Part shown: in pieces, positions 1 to 11,925 of the stretch
Numbering within the stretch: the stretch's first letter is position 1
Layout of the letters: each line of letters begins with the position of its first letter
From: Cricetomys ansorgei
Taxonomy: Eukaryota; Chordata; Mammalia; Rodentia; Nesomyidae
Length of the DNA: 64,000 nucleotides
Direction of reading: 5' to 3'
NCBI GenBank assembly: GCA_026225945.1
Contig: JAMJFZ010001074.1
Location: forward strand, 3,371,001-3,435,000
Made by a program: the position numbers and the translations under genes
The notes under the pieces: generated by a model
Database searches by the model: none
Seen by the model: the letters and a program-made list of their open reading frames with translations, nothing else
Told to the model about the DNA's origin: nothing

Positions 1-1838
1 CAAAAAACAAATTTCCCCAGGTTATCCCAGTAGGATCGTTAATAGTAACTTGCTGAGTTGACACAGGGCTTTCTGTTGTCTCAAGATTTGCTCTGATCAT
101 CCGAAGACTTTCTAAAGGTCAGCGGCTCATGTTAAGGAACACAGTGTCTCACTGATGTGGCTTTCACACATGGAGAAACCTTTGCTTTAACAATTCCTAT
201 TGTATTAGAAACTACCTTAATCACTGATAATTTACTCACTTATTTTAATATCCCTATAAGAATAGCTAGAACACTGAATTGTGAGTTTATGAATCGAACA
301 AGAGCATAATAAACCTCAGTTTACTCGACCTGTTACTTGTTTAGTGTCCCTTTCTCTGCGAGGATGGACTTCGCATTATTCTTCCTATGCAGAGTCTACC
401 CACAGAATGAGAAGTAATTGATCACTCATGACATAGTGCTTTCTCCTTTCCAGTACTCATCTAGACCACAAATCATCTGCGAGGACAGTGGACAGTTTTT
501 TTGGTCAGGATACATTTTTATAAGATTCAGATAAGTTCCTGAAGGTAGCAGTTTTTTTTCAAATGTGCATGCTTCATCTCCATTATACTCCATTCATAGT
601 AACATAAATTAAGACATTTGGATTTAGTTAACTTAGTTCTTATGACCCAGTGACTTAAGACTCAAATCTTAATACTTGAAAGCTTTGACCACACATCTTT
701 TGCTAATCTTATTCTGAAGATTGGATTCTATATTAGCTCATATTCATATCCAAGCAAAGGTTTTAATGTTTATGTGTTTATAAATAGCCAGAGCAATACA
801 GAGTACTCAGGAAACTGTCTTTTGTTCCAGTGTGCCCTTCGTCACAGCAGGAGTGATTAAGCCAGGTTCCGTTTTTGAGGAACTTCCCTCCTTGATAGAT
901 TTGGGTGAATCCCATGTCCTCCTCGATGCATTTATAACTGGAATGACAATTGTAATTAGCAATAGAGATTAGAGGAATTAGAGACCATTTGTCCTACACT
1001 ATTGTAAAATTAGTTCTTTTTCCATTACCCCCCACCCCCAGCATTTTGGATGATGTTTCCGTATTTTTCTTGTGTCCTATGATTCTTTGGTATGAACTAG
1101 AAAATACAGTAACTGTAAATTAGATTTTTAGATACAGAATTCAAAAGTCTTAGAATCCCCATTCTTAATAGATAGATGAATAAATAAACAAATAAGATAG
1201 AAATGTCCCTTTAATTGAGTCTAAATTAAAGGAACGTGAACCACGAGAGCCACTCTTAGTATGTCCCTGCAGACTTTAAGGATGCATGCACATTAAAAGG
1301 TCTCAGCTCTGGCAGTAACTAAAGCAGGTGGTGTCTAGAAAGGGAGTGAGACAAAATTAAGAGGAAAACTGCCTATGTGAATGAGCTCAGGGTCAGGAGA
1401 GGAAGTTAATAAATGCCAACACTAATGATTGTTTGGTTAGATATAATGAGATACGTGTTCTCGCCCAGGTCTGTCCCCAGCCAGCTGAGGGATTGCCACT
1501 TCCTCCCAGAGGTCATCTTCACCAAGAAATTGGGCTCATTTCAGAGGGTGGACTTTCAAGTTACAGGTTTTATTTTTCTAAGCTATGAAAAAGAAATTAT
1601 TGCCTTGCTACTACATTTCAAAATTTAAAAAATTCTTAACAGTATTTCAAAGAGTAACACACTGCAACCAATAACTCATTTCCTTTTTAATTAATGTTGT
1701 TAAGTATCCCGTGAACAAGCTATACATGTAGAATAATAGAATGATGAGCAAGTCCTAAAAGCAACAATCAGTATAATTTTGAAATAAACGAGCAATTTCT
1801 ATCATAAATACAGCAAATGTAGTACTGTATTAACCACA

Positions 1839-1986
1839 TTTTTGGGGGGAAGAGACAGGGTCTCTCTATGCAGCCCAGGGTAGTGGGGAATTTTCTATGC
1901 AGTGTAGGTTGGTCTCTCACTAATGGAGATTCACCTACCCTGATGCCTCAGGTCCTGGGATTGCAAAGATGAGCCGTTAGGCTGGT
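1839..1986 (-). mobile_element. B1 SINE, degraded
   Basis: Read on the + strand, the segment has the antisense B1 landmarks in order: a T/G-rich start, GAGACAGGGTCTCTCTATG, a GGTTGGTCTC block, GGTCCTGGGATTGCAAAG and a terminal GGCTGG. B1 is the 7SL-derived SINE of rodents. The copy is diverged, so it is an old insertion. Confidence 0.7.
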
Positions 1987-2654
1987 TATCTTTACAGTTA
2001 AATTTTTGTCTTTGGTAATAGAATTTTTTTTCTTAAAGAGGGTAAAGTCTTCCTGTAATTCTGAAAATGACCCCACTAGCTATCAGGGTTCAATGAGCTA
2101 TATCATTGCTGATGCATGTCTACATGGAGAAACACATTTCTCAAACCATTAGCATGCTGGGGAAACATTACTTTAGTAGGTAAAAGTTGCAATGTCACTT
2201 GAGTTGAATGAAGGCTTCTCTTAACTTTGGGCCACCGTTTCATGAAGTGAGCATTGCTTGTTCAGGAACAATAGTTTCTATCATTTGTAACACCTGGTTT
2301 AGCCTAGTTCGAGGAGCCTGGAAGGTGGCAGGAGGGCTGGGGTGAGGGGACTGGATTCCAGGAAGGGTGGAAGGATGTTTTCCTGTGCGTGCAGTGGTGT
2401 TAAGTTGTAACCAGTGTACCCTTTGTCATTAAATGTTTAAGAGCTTAAACAGAAATAAGTATGTTGGGAGGGTTAGGTGAACAGAAGCCAGCTTTCCGGC
2501 CAGGCGATGATGAAAGGCAGTGTTTCTCTGCAAAGTGATTACAGCTGGAGGTGTCATTACAATGAAGCCTTTGGTTGGCACAGGGGCCCAAAGAGGGCTC
2601 TTCAGACAGTAGACTTGCCCTCGCTACAGTCCAGGAAGCACTGTTGGGAACTCT

Positions 2655-2939
2655 CCTTTTAATTTTATTTTTATTTTCTTTAAGGTAACGTGGTAGTTAC
2701 CTTAAATGATTTTCATCTCTGACATGTTAGGGTAACAAGTTCAGGCTGGCCTCGGAAATTTGCCTGCCTCAATTGCTGGGCCTAAAGACTGCTCTTGAAA
2801 TAAGAGCCTCGCTCTTGCTCTAGTCCTCTGAAGTGCTGGTTAAAATTCTAACTTCCTCTTCAAATGTTACTTTTTTAATGATTTATTTTTCCTAAAGTAA
2901 TGTATATGGCAGTTATCTTAAATGATTTTTGTCTCTGAT
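2655..2939. repeat. Local direct duplication (~70-bp arms)
   Basis: The arms 2655-2727 and 2870-2939 share the run TTAAATGATTTT followed by TCTCTGA, plus the preceding T-rich stretch and a GTAA...GGTAGTTA / GTAA...GGCAGTTA block. They are separated by about 140 bp that includes a B1 fragment. The arms are clearly related but diverged. Confidence 0.6.
2732..2788 (-). mobile_element. B1 SINE fragment
   Basis: A short stretch with antisense B1 wording (TTCAGGCTGGCCTCGGAAAT, then TGCCTGCCTC and a GCTGGGCCTAAAG block). Only the middle of the element remains. It lies between the two arms of the direct repeat at 2655-2939. Confidence 0.55.
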
Positions 2940-2987
2940 CTAAATTTTGTACATTTTAACTGCTTCTTCTAATACTAGTCTAGCTTT

Positions 2988-3101
2988 TTTGAGAGAGAAG
3001 GAGAGGTAGAGGGGTAGGGGGAAGAGGAGAGGAAGGGGGCAGAGGAGGGAAAGGGAGAGGGAGAGGGAGGGAAGAGGAAGAGGGAGAGGGAGAGGGAGAG
3101 A
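2988..3101. repeat. Purine-rich GA/GGGA low-complexity tract
   Basis: About 110 nt almost entirely of A and G on the + strand, built of GAGAGG, GGGAGAGGGAGA and GGAAGAGG units. It is a simple sequence inside intron 2, about 400 bp upstream of exon 3. Confidence 0.85.
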
Positions 3102-3518
3102 CCCTCCTGCCTCATTCTCCTGAGCACTAGGATTATGGGTTCAAGCACCCATCATTCCCTTGGTCTGATCTTCCAGTCTGAGTTACTGAGTCCTGTCTGC
3201 CCGGTTCCTTTCTGCCTTAACTTTTTACTTTTCCTGTCTTATTTTATCTTTTCTTTTTCTCATGTTAAATGCCAAGTGACAAAATGCTTTTGCATGAGCT
3301 CTGTATCTCAGCAAACAAAAATGAAGATCATTAATCTCCATCCTTGCTATAAAGCAAGTGAAGTACCATGCTATTCTCTTTATGTGACTCACCCTCATTT
3401 TTCACACACTCAAGATGTAAGGAAAGCTCTGTAACCATTTCCCCGAGCATTCACACTTTCAATAGACTCAGCTCTGACTTTTGAGGGATGTTAATCTGAT
3501 GTTTTGTCTTTCCTCTAG

Positions 3519-3893
3519 TGAAAACGGAGAAAAGCCCACCTGTGAAGGGCTCTCTGTCTGGAAAAGTGATCCTACCTTGTCATTTTTCTACCATGCCCAC
3601 TTTACCACCCAATTACAACACGAGCGAAGTTCTCAGAATCAAATGGTCTAAGATGGAAGTGGACAAAAATGGAAAAGACATAAAGGAGATGACCGTCCTG
3701 GTGGCGCAAAATGGGAATATCAAGATCGGCCAGGACTACAAAGGGCGAGTGTCAGTGCCTACGCATCCCGAGGATGTGGGCGATGCCTCCCTCACCATGG
3801 TCAAACTCCGAGCTAGTGATGCGGGTGTCTATCGCTGTGACGTCATGTACGGGATTGAAGACACTCAGGACACCATGTCACTGGCTGTAGACG
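3519..3893 (+). CDS. Vcan: Versican exon 3: Ig-V domain of G1
   Basis: The exon encodes the N-terminal immunoglobulin variable-type domain of versican. This domain is part of the G1 region and in the family mediates contact with link protein, stabilising the hyaluronan complex. The translation begins KTEKSPPVKGSLSGKV (preceded by a split Val codon). It shows the two Ig cysteines, in ILPCHFST and in the YRCDVMYG F-strand motif with DAGVYRC (the DxGxYxC signature), and a Trp in IKWSK. An NTSE sequon is present. The exon starts after TTTCCTCTAG and ends at ACG|GTAAGG, phase 1 at both sides, 375 nt. It is continuous with exon 4 (VDG-VVFHYR). Nothing unusual is seen; conservation to mammalian versican is very high. 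Confidence 0.97.
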
Positions 3894-4221
3894 GTAAGGC
3901 TTCCTTTCAAATTTGTTAGAAAAAAGGCTGCAGCATGATCCTTGGATCAGGAGTGTGGAACTATACTCATGGACTCAAGTGGAAAACACATCATTCCAAG
4001 AGTTTTTGCTTTTCACAAAAAACGAACTCACTCGTTCAGAGTATGTAGCGTTTTGTGAGGCAGCTTCATCAAGTCTAGCAAAACACAGTATTCAGGAAGT
4101 AACGAAGACCTCAAGACATGTTACATGGTTCTTAAGTGTTTTAGTGCTGAGAATTACCAGCGATTGCATTAAAATACTAAAAAGGCTATTCAACATTTTA
4201 ATTTTGATGTTGTATATATGT

Positions 4222-4593
4222 TGTCTTAGTTACTTCTCTATTGCCATGACAAAACATCATGACCCAGAAACCTTATAAAAGAAAATGTTTAATTTGGGGC
4301 TCAGTTACAGACGCTTAGAGCCTGTGACCATTATGGTGATGAACACATTGCAACAGGCCAACAGGCATGATGTCTGAACAATAGCTGAGAGCTTGCATTC
4401 TTGTAGATACAAGCAGGAGGCAGAGAGCTAACTGAGAGTGGTGTGTGCTTTTGAAACCCAAAACCCATTCTCAGTGACACACCTCCTCCAACAGGATCAT
4501 ACTTCCTGGTCCTTCCCAAACAGTTCCACCAACTGGGGATCAAGTATTCAAAGATATGAACCTCTAGGGGACATTTTCATTCCAAGTACCACA
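4222..4593 (-). mobile_element. MaLR (ORR1/MT-type) solo LTR
   Basis: On the + strand it starts TGTCTTAGTTAC and ends TACCACA, the reverse of a TGT...ACA LTR. It has the rodent MaLR wording TTTAATTTGGGGCTCAGTTACAG, GTGACACACCTCCTCCAACA and ACAGTTCCACCAACTGGGGA. Flanking 5-mers TATGT and TCTGT could be a target duplication with one mismatch. It is a non-coding, non-autonomous ERVL-related LTR with no internal region. Confidence 0.75.
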
Positions 4594-4662
4594 TCTGTAT
4601 ACATATTTAGATAGATGTAGATATAAAATCTTTCTCCTTTTTTGTCTCAGTTCTCTAAGTGT

Positions 4663-4744
4663 GATATTTAGGAGTGCTGAAGATCTAATTAAAGATCTTC
4701 TGCATTCTAGGCAAGTGGCCTACCACTAAACTATAACCCAAGCC
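4663..4744 (-). mobile_element. ID/tRNA-derived SINE fragment
   Basis: The + strand carries CATTCTAGGCAAGTGGCCTA followed by CCACTAAACTATAACCCAAG, the reverse of the ID/B4 tRNA-like core (GTAGCTCAGTGGTAGAGC...CTTGCCTAG). It is diverged. It may be the tRNA half of a B4 element. Confidence 0.6.
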
Positions 4745-4765
4745 TTCCTACTTTGATTACTAATG

Positions 4766-4950
4766 AGCACTGGTAAGTTGGCTCAGTATCTTTATACTTG
4801 CTTTATACTTTATACACTTGCTGGTAAGCCTGACAACTTCAATTTGGTTTCTGAAACCCACATGGTAGAAGGACATGTATGTGTTTACACATGCCTCTGT
4901 GCGTGCACACGCAGACACACTAAATAAATGTTTAAAAAAACAAACAACAG
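4766..4950 (+). mobile_element. B2/B3-type SINE
   Basis: Sense-strand B3-like wording: TAAGTTGGCTCAGTATC, CACTTGCTGGTAAGCCTGAC, GAAACCCACATGGTAGAAGG, then a CA/CG-rich stretch and an ACACTAAATAAATGTTTAAAAAAAC tail. There is a small local duplication (CTTTATACTT) in its 5' part. Confidence 0.7.
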
Positions 4951-7247
4951 AAAACTAAAATTCAAAACCAATCCAACAAAAGAACCTTTGAGTTTAACTT
5001 AAAGAAGTATCAGTTAAAAGTTACATGGAAAAACTAACCATGATTTATATCATAACGTCTTACAAAAGCAATCAATATGTGAATTTTCAGTTGGTTCAGA
5101 ACAAGAAATCAGAGTGAAGAAAATGTAACGTTAACACTAGTTGCTATCCATTAAGTTTTGTAATGACACATTTTACCTTTATCCTCCTTTTAATGGCGGT
5201 TTATATGTCACTTGAGCTTAAAGTTAGAAGACAGAGCAGAGAGAAATTGGTTTAATTGGGCACACACATAATGCTGCAGCTCTTGAAAGCAGAATGTGTT
5301 GGCAAGTTATTAAGCAAAAGTCTAATACCCAGACATGATAGAACACATTTTCTTTTGACTCTCAATTTCCTTATAAAATATTTACCTTCCAGAAATACGT
5401 GAAAGGTGTTTTTAGCACAATTCTTTTGTGTTTAGACAAAAGGAAGCGGTTTGAATTTCAGGTGCGACAAACAAATTTATAATTTTTTTTATAATTGTTT
5501 GTTTATAATTGATAAAGCACCCTTTATCATCAAATTCTTCTGCTTCCTGTTATCTATGTGTCCACTAAATCCCTGAGCTCTTTTTATCCCTGAGTTCCTC
5601 ATCATTGATTTTAGGTAGCCTGAGCTTGTACGTTCATATACGTTCATATACATCTATATACATTTATATACCACACACATTCACTCTCGGAAATTCTCAA
5701 AGCATTTACCAGCTTCTTACATTTTTCTTCATCATTAAAGACTTAGCAATGGATTTACCTCTTGCTGCTCAGAAACAGTGACTATCCTCCACCTAATCCC
5801 TTTAGCCCCATGACGTCTTTGGGTTATTCCATCAATTGCAGACACTTACATATGGATTGATGGCCCCTGCCTTAGGCAAGGAGGTCTTCTGTTTGTCCTT
5901 TCTTGGTACCAATAGTCAGCAAGTGCATATGGAGATTTATAATTCCAAAGATTATTTGAAACTTTAACCACTTAAAGCCATTTTAAAGCCATTCAAGTTC
6001 ATATTTAAAAGTCAAGATTATTTTAGGATATTTCTCATGGTTACTAGACATATGCTATGTGTGTACTCCTGGAAAGTTTTAGAAAGGTTACGTGAAGGTA
6101 TAGATTAGAATTTGGTGACATTTTGAGGCATGAAAGATCAGAAAAAGAGAAAAAGAAAGCTGCTTGCCACCCAGTGCAGCTATGAGTGGCTATGTTGTTC
6201 TCTTTGTGTGGGCACTGATAACAGGGGCTTATCTGCAGGATGGCTATTCTGTTCTTCCACGGTTCCTTTGCTGGTATACACTTGCATGGAGACAGAGACA
6301 CAATGTGAAGAAGAATAAGAGAGAGAGACAGTCTGATAACCAGTCTGACTGTGACAGATAGATCTGTCAACCCCAGGAAATGACTAGGAGTCAGAGGGGA
6401 ATTATGGGTGCCTTGGAAACTACAATTCATTGCTAACAACGCAAAACGTGATCTATATGGCTTGATCAAATCTGACTTATAAAATCCAGTTGTCCCAAAC
6501 AGTTTGTGGAGACTTCCCTGGTGTATCAGCCGGATTAATTTTGATGGATCGTGGCATTTACTCCAGTTAGAAATGGAAATGGGGTGTTGAAGCGTCATGA
6601 AAGACTTGACAGTTCTGCCCCTTCGCTGCTCTTTTTTCGGCTCTTTGACAATTTCTTGAGACCTAGAGCACAGTTTCTAACTACCGCTTTAGCAGCACCT
6701 AAAATACAACCAAGTGGAATTTGAGACAAGCATGCCTTGGGGAAGTGTGGAAAACTTTATTTCCGGCCTCTGTTGGGATGAAAATGGAATATTTGTATTA
6801 GTCATAGTAGAGACCAAAAGTCGTTGCCACTCAGACAGTGGATATGGTGCATATTTGGACAGCACATGGTAATCTATCTATCATTCAGATCAATCAAGCA
6901 AATATTAGAGCTATTGGATAAGAGAGGAAATTAAACTTCAGAGGGTTTGACTATTTTATGAGTAGGGAGCAAAGTGAAGATGAGATATGCATCGTGTGCA
7001 TATTGTCTGGTGTTTTTCTCTACCCTGTCATGCTGTCTGTGAAATGTCATCATGCTGCATGCTTCGAGGACAGACCATGAGGAGCAGGGCATCTGGATAA
7101 AAGGCATTTTTCAAGGGTCTTCACGCTACAAGAGTTTTGCATAGTAAAAATAAGTAACTGTGGTAATATTTTTAACTAGTGCATTACTTGAGTCTGAAAT
7201 TCTTCACAATAAAATGGTGAAAACGTCTGTGTTCGCTATCTTTGCAG

Positions 7248-7422
7248 GAGTTGTGTTTCACTACAGGGCAGCGACCAGCAGATATACTCTGAACTTTGAG
7301 ACTGCCCAACAGGCTTGTTTAGACATTGGGGCAGTCATAGCAACACCAGAGCAGCTCTTTGCCGCCTATGAAGATGGATTTGAACAGTGTGATGCAGGCT
7401 GGCTGTCCGATCAAACTGTTAG
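7248..7422 (+). CDS. Vcan: Versican exon 4: Link module 1, first half
   Basis: Encodes the start of the first Link (proteoglycan tandem repeat) module, a hyaluronan-binding fold in the G1 domain. The translation runs [16 protein letters not shown], then an [15 protein letters not shown] helix segment and [15 protein letters not shown]. It shows the first two module cysteines and the GWL signature typical of Link modules. The exon is 175 nt, the same as in human VCAN, with acceptor TTTGCAG and donor AG|GTGAGA. It joins exon 5 across an intron of only 79 nt through a split Arg codon (AG|A). Sequence is essentially invariant relative to the family. Confidence 0.97.
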
Positions 7423-7501
7423 GTGAGAGGCCTGGGGCCAGAAGCTTTTAAGTTTTAATCTGCCAGTGAGAGTGCCACTCACCAGTTCTTTGCCTCCCCA
7501 G

Positions 7502-7629
7502 ATATCCCATCCGGGCTCCCAGAGAAGGTTGCTATGGAGATATGATGGGGAAGGAAGGGGTCCGGACCTATGGATTCCGCTCTCCCCAGGAAACCTATGA
7601 TGTGTATTGTTACGTGGATCATCTGGATG
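7502..7629 (+). CDS. Vcan: Versican exon 5: Link module 1, second half
   Basis: Completes Link module 1. The translation [19 protein letters not shown] is followed by [20 protein letters not shown], giving the third and fourth module cysteines that pair in the Link fold. Length is 128 nt, as in human VCAN. The acceptor is TGCCTCCCCAG and the donor ATG|GTAAGA. The exon ends in phase 1 within a Gly codon completed by exon 6 (LDG-DVFH). The exon lies 79 nt after exon 4 and 14.2 kb before exon 6, the usual large intron of this gene. Confidence 0.97.
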
Positions 7630-8329
7630 GTAAGATGTCTAACCTTCTCCAGCTTCATTTGAATTTAGAAAACTCAGAGAAAAATAGAAAGAAGAGCATG
7701 GAGTCCTCGGGCTCATTTTCATTCCACACAGCAGCATTTTCTTTCCACGACTGTATGATTTTGTGGTGCGATAAACCACAATTACAGTGGAAAGGGAAGG
7801 GGAGTGTGTGTAAATGGTCAGGCAGGATAGAAATATCTTGGCCATTGGCAGGTTCGTCACAGTCACGCTGCCCTTTTAGAGCATTCAGAATAGAAAACTG
7901 TAAGGGTGGCACCTATTCTAGTGAGAGTCAGGTAGAAACCTTGTGGTGACACATTGCTGTGAATCCCAGTGCAGATAAACACAACCCACCGTCAAAGAAA
8001 ACACTATAAAACTGGCAGATGAGGTGGTGTCAGATTTCTTCCCAGGTCTTCTTTGTTGCATGGATTTTTCAGAAGAGTCATTCATCCAACCAATCCACAT
8101 GGTCAAAATGACATAAAACCACCTCTTGTTGGAGACAGTCTGCTATTTACCAGGGGTATGAAAGCCAGTTTAGATAAAGCCTTTTCTCTTCAAGGTGTTA
8201 TAGTCTGATTAATTTTAGCTCTGTCATTTCTCTCTGCCTAAGTAAAGAGTATTTGAGTTCAAGAGTGACAGTATCTAAAGGGGTCCAAGGAATTTTAGAA
8301 TCAAAGGTACAAGGGATGGTGTTTACTGC

Positions 8330-8660
8330 TCTAGAGGCAGTGGGACCTGGGAGAATGGAGTCGATCAATGAGGCACACTAAAGTCTCATGCAAAAGTCAG
8401 CTTTATTCAGAGTATTGGACAATTTATACTCTGAGGGTTACGAGGAGTCTCATGACTACAATCACAAGGGCAAGCTGTATATGATGGGTAAGCTGTAGGT
8501 GGCAAAAACATGTTTTCCCACAGAGACCTATATACAAATAACAATAGCCAGTTGTAAATGGATAATCTGAAGTAAACTCACTCCTATCCACTACACCTGG
8601 GAGGGGCGCGAAAACACATTCCAAGAGCAATTTCTAAATTTTGAAGAAAATCGAGGACAC
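8330..8660 (-). mobile_element. Possible antisense LTR-like segment
   Basis: The segment has a GCTTTATTCAG block (reverse of a polyadenylation-type AATAAA), a CTGGGAGGGGCGCG stretch and base composition unlike its surroundings, which together resemble an antisense rodent ERV LTR. No clear TG...CA ends or target duplication were found. There is no coding capacity. The assignment is tentative. Confidence 0.25.
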
Positions 8661-8929
8661 AAGACCCTTGTCCTGTTTTCTAGGAGTTTTCTGATAAGCA
8701 CTCCGAATTCTCAAACAACTCCACTCTCGTACTGAGTTCCAACAGGATGGAAGTTCCTGTGACTTTTGAAATGGACTTTTGTTTATAGACACAGGTATCT
8801 TAGAAGCCCAAACATATAGATAATGATATCGAATTGACTTGGTACACACTGTTTTATGTGGAAAATGAGGTTAGATGAAATAGCCCCTTCCAGCATTAAA
8901 ATTCTGCGATTCTCTGTTTTATCTGTTTG

Positions 8930-9045
8930 TTGTTTTGAGTCTGGCTGTGTTGGCCAGACTAGTCTCATACTCCCGGACTCAGAATACCCTGTTGTTTGGC
9001 ATCTCACGTAGCTGGGGCTCAGGTGTGTGCCACTTTGCCAGGCTT
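8930..9045 (-). mobile_element. B1-like SINE, degraded
   Basis: Antisense B1/Alu-like blocks in order: TCTGGCTGTGTTGGCCAGAC, ACTCCCGGACTCAG, then TAGCTGGGGCTCAGGTGTGT and GCCACTTTGCCAGGCT. It is strongly diverged. Confidence 0.55.
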
Positions 9046-9939
9046 GTAGAATTGTTCAAGAACAGAATACTACATTTCTGTTCGCTGAATGAGTAGCTGT
9101 AAGACGTGAGGGATAGAGTATAAGCAGCCCACATTTTCCCTATACATTGATTAAATGTACCTCAAAGGTACTTTAGCATTCTTGTCACAGCCATTTGATA
9201 CCAGCAAGTGTGTTTTGTAAGTAACAAATTCCAATGCCAACAGCTTCTGGTTTTGTATATAGGCAAAGGGAGACATAGGTACTAGCCATGCTACTATTGA
9301 TGTATATAAAATTAGAAACATTGTATACCTCTTATTTTAACTGCCTAAAATATTTTTAAAAGAGTTTTTAATAACTGTTTAATATCAGAGATGGTTGACT
9401 GGGAGACCTGGTAAATAAATTTTCTACTGCTATCTCAGTAAGTTGGACATTTTTATCACGGTTTTAGCTTACAATAAAGTCTCTCAGGGCAGTAATATAT
9501 ATATTTGAGATGCCGCTAAGCCTGCACAAATGGCAGAGGTAGTTTACAGACGATATGTGTGAAATGCAATCCACTGGAAAGAATTTTTATCAAATCTTAT
9601 TTATATGGTGAACATTCAGACACAAATTTTAAGCCAGACTTCTTGATGGAAAGCCAGGCTTGTGTACTCAGAGATCCTTCTGTTCTTCTAGTCCTCGCTG
9701 TCCCTTAAGAGATCTGCCTGAGTCTTGCTTTCTGTAGACTGCAGACTTTTTGAAAGCCTGGATGGCAGAAGTCTGACAGGGATCTCTTAGCCACACTGTA
9801 CCAGTTGGGAGTTGGTTCTCACCATCTGCACAGTGAAGAATCAGCATTAAGGAACTAGATTCTGCCAGAGAGTAGCTCTGGGTATATGCATGAAATGTAC
9901 CATAAAGAAGGATTTATTAGTCTTAAAGAAAGCCAAAAC

Positions 9940-10020
9940 AGATTGTGTAGCCTGGATTGACCTCAACTCACAGTCCTTCTGCCTTAGTCTCCTCAGTGTT
10001 AGGCTTACAGGCACGGATTT
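9940..10020 (-). mobile_element. B1-like SINE fragment
   Basis: Antisense wording GTGTAGCCTGGATTGACCTC, then CTGCCTTAGTCTCCTCAGTG and TTAGGCTTACAGGCA matches the middle and 5' half of a B1 read in reverse. Confidence 0.55.
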
Positions 10021-10691
10021 GCTATTCTTAACAGGAATCCCTTCCTACCTCTGTAATCAAACTCGCTTCCAAGGCAGATGTTTTATGTCAAGTTCCCTTC
10101 TGTCCCAATGTTATCCAGCTCTATAGGATAATGTTACTTGGGATAAATATTTTATATCTTTGATGACTACAAACTTGGTCATGTGGTATAGCATGAGAAA
10201 ATCAACAGACTTTGAACCATGTTGCTGTAGTACATAAACGTTGGAAGGAGAAGAGAAAAGAATCAGTGCAAACAATATGTCAAACACTGGTTAAATCCAT
10301 GTCAACAGAGCAATGAGTCTTTTCTTTCAAAGAAGCTTGATGGTTTTGGGGACATCCAGGATGCTTATAACGACATGACTATGGAAGCCTTTTCTCCCTT
10401 CCGTGTTGCTCTTAGGTAACTGAAAAATCTTCAGACACTGCCCTTGTCTCTCACTTTGAAATTAGAGAGAGGTGAGGGTTAAAGAGAACATTTATGGCTA
10501 GTGATATAAGATCATAATCACACTTGTAAAGTTTCTCTTTAGCGAAATTGAATTGGCAAAAAATTCTTGTGGAAAGTTGACCACAGAAATTCTCCCCCCC
10601 CCCTCTAACTGTTGCACTAATAAAGGCCATTTGAAAATGAGCCAGAATTCTCATAAAGTATATCTATTGTTGCATTCATGGGTCTAGTAAT

Positions 10692-10785
10692 TTCCATATA
10701 TCTATATACAATATAGATATAATAATTTTCATATATATATATGTATATATACATATATATCTCTCTATATATCTATATATATCAT
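10692..10785. repeat. AT-rich microsatellite (TATATC/TATATG)
   Basis: Alternating TA with interspersed C and G (ATATATATGTATATATACAT, then CTCTCTATATATCTATATAT). A related tract with TATAGATATATGTATATATA occurs 300 bp later at 11093-11142. Confidence 0.85.
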
Positions 10786-11092
10786 TATGTTCAGGAAAGC
10801 CAAGTGTATGAGAGATGGTTGAGGCAGTTAAAATTGGAGATCCTGACACTAATTTTTATTTAAATTTAGTTATTTATCATGAAAGATATTACATTTGCAG
10901 AATGTTGAACATTTTTTCTTTCCTGATTTAAAATGTCATATGCATATTGACATTTTTCTTAAAATTTAACTAATTATATACATTATAAACAGTCAGTTTT
11001 CTGACTTTTCTGAAGTGGCATTTATATCATAGTTTAGCATATGAATATAATATTCAGCCTTATCTTGAAAACTAACTGAGAAACTATAAAAG

Positions 11093-11142
11093 GGCATATA
11101 TATATATAGATATATGTATATATACATATATCTATATGTATC
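11093..11142. repeat. AT-rich microsatellite
   Basis: TATATATATATAGATATATG followed by TATATACATATATCTATATG. It is strongly self-complementary (a near palindrome). Confidence 0.85.
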
Positions 11143-11825
11143 AGTCCTATCCACCAATAAGCACTCCATAGCTTGTGTTATTAGAAATGTTCTAGACCTT
11201 GTGAAGTTTTGTTAGATATGATTTAAGATCAGGCTTCAGCTATTAAGAAATCAATGGGAACTAGTGTTTAAAATTGAAATATACAAGTTATGATTCATGA
11301 AATGATCATTATTATATATAATCTCTATTTTCGCAATAACTGAATTTAGAGGATGTCAAAATGCTCTTAAAGTAGAGCTGAGATGACTGAATGGTCCAGA
11401 AATATTAGATAAAAGTTTGAGACCCCAGATGGCCTGGATTTATGATGAGGATACATACCAATAAACCTATAATAAGCTGCACATGCACTTAATATGTAGC
11501 CTACAAGGCATCATCACTTAGCAACAGTAACGTGAAGATTAGCAGTTGTTACCCTTATCTTGGAGAATGATTGAATGGAAGCTCTTACCTAATGCTGGTA
11601 CCAACATGTTGAGAAACTACACTACACATTGTTGACTCCAGAATGTCAAAATTCACAGTTCAAATTATGATTTCCATGGATAACATGGTACTTTTACATC
11701 ACTGTGGAGTCTGATAATCATAACTCAAGCTGTAGCCTATTGGGGACCGTCAATACTTAGGAAGAGTGAATACCATTCTGAGAGCAGACTTAAGAGGCAG
11801 CATAGTTCCTCAGCTTCAAGAAAAG

Positions 11826-11925
11826 CACTAAAGAGGCAGAGGCAGGAAGATCTCTGCTGGTCTGGTCTAAATTGATAGTCCCAGGGAAGGTAGGGGTACA
11901 TAGTGAGACCTTTAAAAAATAAAAT
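11826..11925 (+). mobile_element. B1 SINE, degraded
   Basis: Sense wording AAAGAGGCAGAGGCAGGAAG, then TCTGCTGGTCTGGTCTAAAT and TACATAGTGAGACCTTTAAA with an A-rich tail. The 5' start (GGCTGG...) is missing or unrecognisable. Confidence 0.6.

Larger units (their letters stand above)
1..3518 (+). other. Vcan: Intron 2, 3' part
   Basis: This stretch ends with a pyrimidine-rich tract and the acceptor TTTCCTCTAG directly before the Ig-V exon. I looked for the short signal-peptide exon 2 and did not find it. It holds two degraded antisense B1 SINE pieces (1839-1986, 2732-2788), a local direct duplication (2655-2727 and 2870-2939) and a purine-rich GA tract (2988-3101). The remainder is AT-rich intronic sequence in which I see nothing functional. 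Confidence 0.85.
3894..7247 (+). other. Vcan: Intron 3
   Basis: 3354 nt with donor GTAAGG and acceptor TTTGCAG. It contains an antisense MaLR LTR (4222-4593), an antisense ID-like SINE (4663-4744), a B2/B3-type SINE (4766-4950) and a short ATACGTTCAT-type tandem stretch around 5630-5672. From about 5680 to 7247 I see no recognisable repeat or gene. A 184-codon antisense open frame at 6044-6598 has no recognisable protein features. Confidence 0.85.

Noticed and set aside
1..3518. Search for exon 2 (signal peptide ending LHK)
   Set aside because: No short hydrophobic open frame with a suitable GT donor was found; it must lie upstream.
6044..6598. 184-codon antisense open frame in intron 3
   Set aside because: No start context, no domain, no homolog recognised; it lies in ordinary AT-rich intron and overlaps no repeat with coding capacity.
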